A DNA stretch of 33,617 nucleotides. Origin: an uncultured Lachnospiraceae bacterium (GTDB taxonomy: Bacteria; Bacillota; Clostridia; Lachnospirales; Lachnospiraceae). Shown one piece after another: positions 25,133 through 32,290 of this stretch; position 1 is the stretch's first letter, and each line of letters opens with the position of its first letter. The notes under the pieces were generated by a model. The model saw nothing but the letters and a program-made list of their open reading frames with translations. It did no database searches and was not told the DNA's origin. The position numbers and the translations under genes are program-made. Location of the stretch: assembly GCA_947385785.1 (NCBI GenBank), contig CANDMH010000009.1, positions 1-33,617 of the forward strand, read 5' to 3'.

Positions 25133-28087
25133 ATGATTCACAAATTACATGAAAACTGGAAAATGTGCATAGCCGGTACGGAGGATTACATACCGGCGGC
25201 AGTCCCGGGCAGTGTCTATCAAGACCTGCTGGCAAACGGGCGGATGGAGGATCCCTATTACCGGGACAACGAGATGAAGGCGCTGAAAATCATGGAAGAT
25301 GATTTTGAGTATGTGTGCGTATTTGACGTGGGAGCCGGACTGCTGAAGTGTGATGCGGTGCTGCTGCATTTTGACGGGATTGACACCGTTGCCGATATTT
25401 GGCTGAACGGCACCCGGATTGCGTCGGTGGAAAATATGCATCGGACCTGGGAGTTCCCGGTGAAGGAGATTCTGCGGGAGACGGGAAATGAGTTGAAGGT
25501 GACGCTGCATTCTCCCACGAAATATATCCGGGAAGCGGATGCGCGGGAGCATATTCCGGGGAGCGGAGACGCTATGGACGGCTTCCCTTATTTGAGGAAA
25601 GCCCACTGCATGTTCGGCTGGGACTGGGGTCCCAGGCTCCCGGATGCGGGAATCTGGCGGGATGTGAAGCTTATCGGGTTCAACGAAGCACGGATTGACA
25701 GCGTGTATGTCACCCAGGTGCATGCGGACGGCAGAGTGACTCTGAAACTGGATGTGGATGTAGAGCGTTTGGGAGAAGAGCATCTGCGCCGGTTTGGGCG
25801 GGACGACGGCAGACTGTCCGGATTGTCCTGCCAGGTGACACTGACAGACCCGGAGGGACGGAAAAGAGTCTTCGGCCATGAGGAGGCTATGGCGGGCATT
25901 GTGATAGAGAATCCGGGTCTGTGGTGGCCAAACGGTTACGGAAAGCAGCCGTTGTACGGGCTGGAAGTGGAGCTGCTTGCGGATTGCGGCAATGCGGCGG
26001 CAGCCGTTCCCGGAGAGCGGGGAGTTTCGGAGAGCCGGGAGAGGGTGCCGGAGCGGAATGGTACGGAAAGCCGGGAGAGGGAGCCGGAGCGGAGCAGAGC
26101 GGAAAGCCTTGAGACGGTGTTGAAGCGGAATGATGCGGAGAACCGGGAGACGATGCCGGAGCGGAATGGTGCAGAAAACTGGGAGACGGAGCCGAAACGG
26201 AATGGTGCGGAAAGCCTGGAGAAGGTGCCGGAACGGAATGATACGGAGAGCCGGGAGAGGGAGCCGGAACAGAGTGGTGCAGAGAACCGGGAACTGATGC
26301 CGGAGCGGAGAAGCGGGGAGAGACTGGAGCCGATGCCGGAGCGGAAGGGTGCGGAGAACCGGGAGGCGATGTCGGAACGGAAGGGTGCGGAGAACCTGGA
26401 GCCGATGCCGGAACGGGATGATGGGGTTGGGCAGGAAACGGGAGAAGACAGAGGCGTAATAGCCCTGGATATATGGAAGCGCCGTATAGGCCTGCGTACC
26501 GTGACCATGTGCACCGAAAAGGACGAATACGGCGAGGAGTTCTGCCATGTGGTAAACGGCGTAAAAATCTTCGCCATGGGCGCCGACTACATTCCGGAGG
26601 ACAATATCCTGCCGAGAGTGACGCCGGATCGGACCTACGATCTGCTGCTGCAGGCGAAAAATGCCAACCATAACTGCATCCGCGTCTGGGGCGGCGGACA
26701 CTATCCCGGCGACGCTTTCTGGGATGCCTGCGATGAGCTGGGGCTGCTGGTTTGGGAAGATTTTATGTTTGCCTGCGCGGTATACGACCTGACGGAGGAG
26801 TTTGAGGAGAATATCAGGGCGGAATTCATCGACAACATCAAGCGGATCCGCCATCACGCGTCTCTGGGGCTGTGGTGCGGCAACAATGAGATGGAAAGCT
26901 TCATGGTGCCGGGCAGTTACTGGGCCGGCAAGCCCCAATATAGAAGCGATTATGTGAAAATGTATGAGTATATCCTGCCCCGGGTAGTGAAGGAATATGA
27001 TCCCAACACCTTCTACTGGCCCTCCAGCCCGTCCTCCGGAGGCGGTTTTGACAATCCGGGCGATGAAAACAGAGGGGATGTGCATTACTGGAATGTATGG
27101 CATGGCAACAGACCGTTTACGGCGTACCGTAAATTCTATTTCCGGTATGTGTCGGAGTTCGGTTTCCAGTCATTCCCTTCCCTGAAGACCTGCGAATCCT
27201 TTACTTTGCCGGAGGACAGAAATATTTTCTCCTATGTGATGGAAAAACATCAGAGGAATGCCAGCGCCAACGGCAAGATTATGAATTATATGCAGCAGAC
27301 CTTTCTGTACCCTTCAGATTTTGATACGCTGCTGTATGCGTCCCAGCTTCTCCAGGCGGAGGCTATCCGCTACGGCGTGGAGCATTTCCGGCGCAACCGC
27401 GGGCGCTGCATGGGGACCGTGGTGTGGCAGCTGAACGACTGCTGGCCGGTGGCAAGCTGGTCGTCCATCGATTATTTCGGCCGTTGGAAGGCGCTGCATT
27501 ATTACGAGAAGCGCTTCTTTGCCCCGGTGATGCTCTCCTGTGAAGAGGAAGGGCTGCTGAGCCAGAAACCGGACGTCAATGCGCAGCATGCGCAGCCTTA
27601 TGAGGTGAAGAAATCCATCCGGCTGAATGTAGCCAACGAGACCATCGAAGAAGTCAACGTGACAGTGCGGTGGGCGCTTCGCAATGCAAAAGCAGAAATC
27701 AGGAGACAGGGAGAATGCGAAGTGACGGTTCCGGCACTTTCCAGTGTGTGGCTGGAGAAGGAAGATATGGGGGATGCGTCCCTTTACGAAGACTATGTGA
27801 GCTATGAATGCCTGAAGGACGGAAGGGTCATTTCCGGAGGGACGGTACTGTTCTGCGCGCCGAAGCACTTCCGCTTCGCTGACCCGGCATTGAAGGTACG
27901 CGCGGAGGGCGGTGAGCTGGTGGTGACGGCGGATGCCTGTGCGAAGTCCGTGGAAATCAGAAATGAGGCGGATGATATGCTGCTGGAGGACAATTATTTC
28001 GACATGAATGCCGGGCAGCGTAGAGTGAAGATCCTGAAGGGAAAACCGGAAGGGCTGAAGGTGCGGAGCGTGTATGATATCAGGTAG
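25133..28087 (+). CDS. GH2 beta-mannosidase with a repeat-expanded insertion
   Basis: About 984 residues, roughly 130-150 longer than usual for the family. The first recognisable family residues are MIHKLHENWKMCIAG at ATG 25133; an in-frame GTG at 25025 has a better ribosome site (GGTGAGGAAAG), but it would add 36 arginine-rich residues foreign to the family. Order: sugar-binding domain (~1-200), Ig-like domain (~200-300 and ~440-460), catalytic barrel (~470-780), C-terminal beta domains. Acid/base Glu586 is in WCGNNEME and nucleophile Glu675 in YVSEFGFQSFPS. No signal peptide, so it works in the cytoplasm, releasing mannose from the non-reducing ends of imported manno-oligosaccharides. Residues 299-430 are eleven 12-residue repeats set between two strands of the Ig-like domain. 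Confidence 0.93.
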   Translation: MIHKLHENWKMCIAGTEDYIPAAVPGSVYQDLLANGRMEDPYYRDNEMKALKIMEDDFEYVCVFDVGAGLLKCDAVLLHFDGIDTVADIWLNGTRIASVENMHRTWEFPVKEILRETGNELKVTLHSPTKYIREADAREHIPGSGDAMDGFPYLRKAHCMFGWDWGPRLPDAGIWRDVKLIGFNEARIDSVYVTQVHADGRVTLKLDVDVERLGEEHLRRFGRDDGRLSGLSCQVTLTDPEGRKRVFGHEEAMAGIVIENPGLWWPNGYGKQPLYGLEVELLADCGNAAAAVPGERGVSESRERVPERNGTESREREPERSRAESLETVLKRNDAENRETMPERNGAENWETEPKRNGAESLEKVPERNDTESREREPEQSGAENRELMPERRSGERLEPMPERKGAENREAMSERKGAENLEPMPERDDGVGQETGEDRGVIALDIWKRRIGLRTVTMCTEKDEYGEEFCHVVNGVKIFAMGADYIPEDNILPRVTPDRTYDLLLQAKNANHNCIRVWGGGHYPGDAFWDACDELGLLVWEDFMFACAVYDLTEEFEENIRAEFIDNIKRIRHHASLGLWCGNNEMESFMVPGSYWAGKPQYRSDYVKMYEYILPRVVKEYDPNTFYWPSSPSSGGGFDNPGDENRGDVHYWNVWHGNRPFTAYRKFYFRYVSEFGFQSFPSLKTCESFTLPEDRNIFSYVMEKHQRNASANGKIMNYMQQTFLYPSDFDTLLYASQLLQAEAIRYGVEHFRRNRGRCMGTVVWQLNDCWPVASWSSIDYFGRWKALHYYEKRFFAPVMLSCEEEGLLSQKPDVNAQHAQPYEVKKSIRLNVANETIEEVNVTVRWALRNAKAEIRRQGECEVTVPALSSVWLEKEDMGDASLYEDYVSYECLKDGRVISGGTVLFCAPKHFRFADPALKVRAEGGELVVTADACAKSVEIRNEADDMLLEDNYFDMNAGQRRVKILKGKPEGLKVRSVYDIR
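26027..26422 (+). repeat. Eleven 36-bp tandem repeats inside the beta-mannosidase gene
   Basis: 396 bp of 12-codon units with consensus near AENREXMPERNG. All eleven keep the reading frame. The array lies between YGLEVELLAD and ALDIWKRRIGLRTV, where family members have only a short loop. Units vary at several positions, so the array is not brand new, but codon-level similarity remains clear. Confidence 0.93.
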
Positions 28088-28173
28088 GTCTGAGAACCCC
28101 CGGCCTGGTTTTCGTTTCGTCACATCAGCCGGTGGCTCTGAGGATTTTGCGGAGAAGGTATCCGGCGATTCTG

Positions 28174-29022
28174 TCACAGGCGGGTATGCCCAAGCTGCCA
28201 GAAAGCTACGGCGCTGGCCGCGGCTACATTGAGGGAATCCACTCCGTAAGCCATGGGGATACGTACCGTATAATCGCTGTCCGCGATGGTGTCCGCCGTC
28301 AGGCCGTCCCCTTCCGACCCCAGGATGACGGCCAGTTTATCCTCTGCCGCAAGCCTGGGGTCGTCGATGTTTACAGACTGAGCCCGCAGTGCCATGGCGG
28401 CAGTTCGAAAACCCAGAGCCTTTAATGCAGGCACAGACTTTTCCTGCGGGAGGAAAGTCCATGGAATCTGAAAGACGGTGCCCATGCTGACCCGGATGGC
28501 GCGGCGGTACAGGGGATTGGTGCAGGAGGGCGTCAAAAGGACGGCATCCATCCCCAGGGCGGCAGCGGAGCGGAAGATGGCGCCCACGTTGGTGGGATTC
28601 ATGACCCGTTCCAATACCGCAATACGCCGGGCATGGGCACAGAGCGCGCAGACATCCGACAGCGCGCGCCGGCGCATGGCGCACAGGATGCCCCGGGTGA
28701 GCTGAAAACCGGTGAGCCGGGTCAGCACAGCCAGGTCGGCGGTATAGACGGGGATGCCGCAGCAGCGGGCAATGACGGGAGCGGCCTGCCCGGCAATCTG
28801 CTTTTCCTCCACAAGCATGGAAACGGGCACATAGCCCTGGTCCAGAGCACGTTCAATGACCTTCGGGCTTTCTGCGATAAAGAGCCCGTAGTCCGGTTCA
28901 TGATAACGGAAGAGCTGTATCTCCGACAGACGCGCATAGACATCCAGTTCCGGCGCGGAAAAATCTGTGATGTGAATGATGTTTGGCATGGCATGAAAAT
29001 CTTTTGTCTCTTCTTGAGTCAT
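28174..29022 (-). CDS. SpoU/TrmH-family RNA 2'-O-methyltransferase
   Basis: A 282-residue SPOUT methyltransferase on the minus strand, convergent with the GH2 gene. ATG at 29022 was chosen because GGGAGG precedes it at about 8 bases; the frame upstream lacks a site. The N-terminal ~110 residues look like the RNA-binding substrate domain (YHEPDYGLFIAESPKVIERALDQGY). The three SpoU motifs are present: MNPTNVGAIFRSAAALGMDAVLL, LAVILGSEGDGL and IPMAYGVDSLNVAAASAVAFWQ, which form the trefoil knot that binds S-adenosylmethionine. It probably methylates a ribose in rRNA or tRNA; the target is unknown. It is a housekeeping-type gene unrelated to the sugar locus and marks its right edge. Confidence 0.92.
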   Translation of the reverse strand: MTQEETKDFHAMPNIIHITDFSAPELDVYARLSEIQLFRYHEPDYGLFIAESPKVIERALDQGYVPVSMLVEEKQIAGQAAPVIARCCGIPVYTADLAVLTRLTGFQLTRGILCAMRRRALSDVCALCAHARRIAVLERVMNPTNVGAIFRSAAALGMDAVLLTPSCTNPLYRRAIRVSMGTVFQIPWTFLPQEKSVPALKALGFRTAAMALRAQSVNIDDPRLAAEDKLAVILGSEGDGLTADTIADSDYTVRIPMAYGVDSLNVAAASAVAFWQLGHTRL

Positions 29023-29124
29023 AATGTACACCTCCCTGACACAAGCATACCGCAAAGAAAGTACAGATGCAACGAGACAATTGAAATTTCTGAGTCTTAT
29101 CATTTCCAGACATTAAGCCGATAA

Positions 29125-29147
29125 TATACTTAGAAATTGTCAGAAAA
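29125..29147 (+). repeat. 23-bp motif shared with 24458-24480
   Basis: Differs at two bases from the other copy. It ends 7 bases before the 66-bp palindromic element D. It also lies in the upstream region of the minus-strand methyltransferase gene, so a promoter-related role on that strand is possible. Confidence 0.55.
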
Positions 29148-29154
29148 TACCTGG

Positions 29155-29220
29155 TATAACGAGTGCGCGAATCCATACGTGAGATATTCGATTGGTAAAT
29201 GAATGCGCTCACGAGTATAA
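29155..29220 (+). repeat. 66-bp palindromic intergenic element, copy D
   Basis: Starts TATAACGAGTGCGCGA and ends GCGCTCACGAGTATAA. The left arm has one change (GTGCGCG), so the stem is imperfect; the right half GGTAAATGAATGCGCTCAC is the best match to copy B. It ends 66 bases before the start of the coiled-coil gene. Confidence 0.8.
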
Positions 29221-29286
29221 GGAATTGTCTACAATAAACAGCCGGAAAACGCATGGATGCGGCAAAATGGACAAGGGGGTCACAAT

Positions 29287-30108
29287 ATGAGCATAGAAGT
29301 CAACACAAACAGAAATACCGGCGTAAGACAGATTACAATCAAGAGGCCTGACGGCTCCAGCGTGGGAACGATTACGATTCACAGTTCGAGTCTGAAGAAA
29401 CTGAAAAAACTGGGATACAAACAGCGGCGGATTTCCACCATGATTACCCAGGCCACCACCTCCGGCAATGCCAGGCAGGTCCTGGCCAGCGCCAAGACCG
29501 AGACGGTGAATCTGCGCAGGAAGCTTGTAAGCGGGCAGTATAATGACAGAGAAGTCAGGGCTGCCATCCGCCATGCGGAGCGGATGGAGCGCGTTGCGAA
29601 GAAGCGTATGAAGCATCTCCAGCAGGAGGAATATATCGAAAAACATGGCGGCGGCACATGGCAGACAGGTCTTGACGAAGAGGGCAGAGAAGAGAACGGA
29701 CAGGAGATGGAGTTTTCCGAATTAGCCAAGATGAGCGCCGAAGAGCTGGAGGAGCTCATGCAGGAGCTGCAGGAGGAAATGGAAGAACTGGCCCAGGAGC
29801 AGGAACTGGAAATGATGGAGCTGATACAGACCGTGAATACGGATATGAATCCCCAGGAACTGGAACAGCTGAAAAAGAAGCACAGGGCAGATGAAATGCG
29901 GGAAATCGTGGAAGCGGACATGAAATACCTGCGGGCCCTTTTCAGCCAGCTGGAAAAGGAAAGGCAGGACTCCGCTTCTTCCGACAGCGGCGTGTCCCTG
30001 CAGCTGGCCGGTGTGGAGATACCGGTTCAGGTGGACACAAGGTCAGCGGCGGAGGTGGCTTCCCAGGGAGCTCCTCCTGCGGGGGGCGTGGTTGATATAT
30101 CTCTGTAA
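29287..30108 (+). CDS. Uncharacterised charged coiled-coil protein
   Basis: A 273-residue soluble protein; ATG 29287 follows AAGGGGGT. Residues ~1-50 are an antiparallel-looking beta segment (MSIEVNTNRNTGVRQITIKRPDGSSVGTITIHSS) then a basic helix. Residues ~60-125 are basic, with R/K-rich helices; ~140-230 are strongly acidic, with long runs of E, Q, L and M (EELEELMQELQEEMEELAQEQELEMMELIQ) suggesting a coiled coil. The C-terminal ~40 residues are glycine/serine/alanine-rich and probably flexible. No signal peptide or membrane segment. I do not recognise the family and assign no function. It has its own upstream region containing palindromic element D and a terminator-like hairpin afterwards. 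Confidence 0.75.
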   Translation: MSIEVNTNRNTGVRQITIKRPDGSSVGTITIHSSSLKKLKKLGYKQRRISTMITQATTSGNARQVLASAKTETVNLRRKLVSGQYNDREVRAAIRHAERMERVAKKRMKHLQQEEYIEKHGGGTWQTGLDEEGREENGQEMEFSELAKMSAEELEELMQELQEEMEELAQEQELEMMELIQTVNTDMNPQELEQLKKKHRADEMREIVEADMKYLRALFSQLEKERQDSASSDSGVSLQLAGVEIPVQVDTRSAAEVASQGAPPAGGVVDISL

Positions 30109-30187
30109 AAATGATTGTTTCGGATTCGGAATGAAAGATTTATCGGTCATTTTTTTGATATTTCCTGATTCTTAACTGCGATAAAGT

Positions 30188-30232
30188 ACAGCCCCGGTGC
30201 TGTCCCTGGAAAAGAGGGAGGCCCGGGGCTGT
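30188..30232 (+). terminator. Stem-loop after the coiled-coil gene
   Basis: ACAGCCCCGG (30188-30197) pairs perfectly with CCGGGGCTGT (30223-30232); an inner CCCT/AGGG pair tightens the loop. A T5 run comes only about 16 bases later (30249-30253), so termination would be imperfect. Confidence 0.55.
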
Positions 30233-30256
30233 GGTGTGTCATATCTGGTTTTTCGT

Positions 30257-30278
30257 ATAAAAATGCCGTCATTTTTAT
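30257..30278 (+). terminator. AT-rich hairpin, possible second terminator
   Basis: ATAAAAATG (30257-30265) and CATTTTTAT (30270-30278) form a 9-bp perfect stem with a CCGT loop. The arms themselves supply T-rich ends on both strands, so it could act bidirectionally. Confidence 0.4.
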
Positions 30279-30286
30279 CCAAAGTA

Positions 30287-30313
30287 TTGTTTTTTTCATG
30301 GGAAGGGTATAAT
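30287..30313 (+). promoter_or_regulatory. Possible promoter of the BTAD-type regulator
   Basis: A perfect TATAAT lies at 30308-30313, with a weaker TTGTTT (30287-30292) 15 bp upstream, shorter than ideal. If used, transcription starts near 30320, so the two identical hairpins that follow would be in the 5' leader. Confidence 0.45.
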
Positions 30314-30452
30314 ATGTCTTATCAGAAGCATGCATTTTGCTTCTGATAAAAGGCGCATCCCTTTGCGCCGCATTCAACTATGGGAAGCTGCACTTGCTTC
30401 CTGTAGTATGTCTTATCAGAAGCATGCATTTTGCTTCTGATAAAAGGCGCAT
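30313..30452 (+). repeat. Two identical 46-bp hairpin repeats in the regulator leader
   Basis: Bases 30313-30358 and 30407-30452 are identical. Each contains TTATCAGAAGCA and TGCTTCTGATAA, a 12-bp perfect stem with a 7-base loop, and ends AAAAGGCGCAT. The spacer adds a GGAAGC/GCTTCC hairpin (30383-30388 with 30396-30401). GGCGC can pair with the GCGCC boxes after each copy, giving alternative structures just before the regulator start. Confidence 0.9.
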
Positions 30453-30497
30453 GGGAGAAAAGCGCCAATGGTTTCTACAGATGTGCAGGAGGGGAAG

Positions 30498-31776
30498 ATG
30501 CAGCAGGAGAAGGAATTGCGCGTACAACTGTTTGGGGGCTTTGCAATGTATTATGGGGGCGAAGCGGTGAAGCTGAATAAAATGGGGAGTTCGAAATCCG
30601 TCCGTCTTCTTCAGATGCTTCTTTTGACATATCCTGAGGGAATTCCAAAAAATGAACTGATAGACAGCCTGTATGTATGGAATGAAAGCCGTGCGGATAC
30701 GGCAAACCGCAACAGGAATCTGAATAATCTTATCTACCGGCTAAAGGGCCAGCTCGCGGCATGCGGCCTTCCGGAGGAGGAATACGTTGAGCTGAGCGAG
30801 GGAAAATGCTGCCTGAAGCTGACCATGCTGCTGGAAACGGATACGCGGAGGTTTGAAAATGCAGTGGCGGAGACAAGAAAAGCGGCCAGGGGGGGGTATT
30901 ACTCTTAAGGAACGCATGGAAATGCTCCGCAGGGCCAATGAACTTTATACAGGAGAACTGCTTCCAGCTAACCAGTCCGAGACCTGGTTTTTCCATAAAA
31001 GCAAGTATTACAAAGAGTTGTACATTTATACCGTACGGGAACTGGAAAAGGAATATGTGAAGAGCGGCGATTATAAGAACCGCCTGGCTCTTTACGAAAA
31101 AGCGGCGTCTATCTATCCTTTTGATAACTGGCAGACACAGCTGATAAAATGCAACCTGGAGATATACCGTTACGAGGAGGCGATTACTATCTATAACAGC
31201 ACCATGGAACTGTATGCCAGGGAACTGGGGACGCCGCCTACTGCAGAGATGCAGGAGTGTTTTGAGAAGCTGGTGCTGAAGGACGAAAATCATAAGAAAA
31301 CTGCTGGCAATGTAAGTGACTGGCGTAATATGGACCGCGTATTTATGGGCAGAAAGAACGATATTAAAAAGGCAATTTTCGGCGAAGAGACCGTAAGAGG
31401 AGCCTATTACTGCACCTATCCGAGTTTTGTAGATTATTGCCGCCTGGTGGCGCGCGGGAAGAGCAGAAATCACTTCGAGGCGGTTTTGATGTTCCTGACC
31501 CTGAGCCAGAGAGAGGGCAGGAGCAGCCAGAAGCAGATGAACCTGCAGGATGAGATGTTGCTTTTGAAGAACGTATTGAGCGAATCGCTGCGGATTGGAG
31601 ATGCTTATACCAGATATGGCAACAGACATTTTATTCTGATGCTTGTCAATATTGAGAAGGCGTTCTGCAGCCCTGTTTTTGCCAGGATTGAGTCGTCCTA
31701 TACCAAAAGAGGGGGCAAAGGAGAACTCTGGTATTACGCGGATATGACGCAGGAGTTGCAGGAAACGGAGGCGTGA
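30498..31776 (+). pseudogene. BTAD-type transcriptional activator, frameshifted at a G8 tract
   Basis: Two overlapping frames together encode one regulator. ATG 30498 (AGGAGG five bases upstream) opens a frame ending at 30908; the protein continues in the +1 frame to 31776. The switch lies at eight consecutive G (30889-30896): one G fewer would join AARGG directly to ITLKERMEMLRRANELYTGELLP. The N-terminus (LRVQLFGGFAMYYGGEAVKL...KSVRLLQMLLLTYPEGIPKNELIDSLY) is a winged-helix domain; the middle is BTAD/TPR-like helices (ALYEKAASIYPFDNWQTQLIKCNLEIYRYEEAITIYNS). The C-terminus resembles a nucleotide-cyclase fold with its signature lost (RIGDAYTRYGNRHFILML in place of RYGGDEF). It could be a true pseudogene, a phase-variable switch, a slippage site or a sequence error. 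It lies before the serine-rich surface protein gene. Confidence 0.8.
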
Positions 31777-32290
31777 AGGGACAGCAGTTTTGCGCAGGAG
31801 CACCGGAATTTCCAATCTGCTTTTCCGCCTGTTCTGATTCAGAAAGGATGACCGGAAGGAATCGGAAACGGTTGATAGTAAAGGAGTCAGACAGAGAGCG
31901 TGGAAGGTGTAACAGACGGCTGTATTTTGGGAAGAGAGGATTTCACTGTAAATTTTAGAGACAGGCTGTTTGGGATGGTATTGGAAATCGGAAATAACAG
32001 AATAATGGAACGGAATGATAGAACACCCTGCTGAGTCGATAAAAGGCTTTGGCAGGGTATTTTTCGGAATAAAATGGCAGATATTTTGTGAAAAATTCAA
32101 AAAACCCCTTAAAAGAATAATACGAGACAGCTTGCGAGACACCTCTTTTGCTATAGTGGTCGTAAATGATACATAAAATTGCGGAAAGTGACTACCGCCA
32201 GAGAAAGGGAAAAGGGATAAAAAGGGGCGGGTATTTAAAAAGGCAAAAACGATTTGGATGTAAGCAGGAGAGGAGAAGGACAGGCGGGCA
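31777..32290 (+). other. Intergenic region before the serine-rich protein
   Basis: 514 bases with no supported gene; the short open frame at 31773-31958 has no domain. It contains a terminator at 32024-32064 and an extended -10-like TTGCTATAGT at 32148-32157 without a clear -35 box. A purine-rich ribosome region (AGGAGAGGAGAAGGA, 32266-32280) precedes the next start. Confidence 0.5.
32024..32064 (+). terminator. Intrinsic terminator between regulator and serine-rich gene
   Basis: ACCCTGC (32025-32031) pairs with GCAGGGT (32052-32058); the loop is long (20 bases) and a T5 run follows at 32060-32064. It separates the regulator transcript from the next gene. Confidence 0.65.

Noticed and set aside
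26027..26422. Possible CRISPR array because of regular 36-bp repeats
   Set aside because: Units are directly adjacent with no unique spacers and are translated in frame; no cas genes are present.
25145..27103. A 652-codon minus-strand open frame opposite the GH2 gene
   Set aside because: It is the antisense of a well-supported enzyme; its repetitive middle is only the complement of the 36-bp array.
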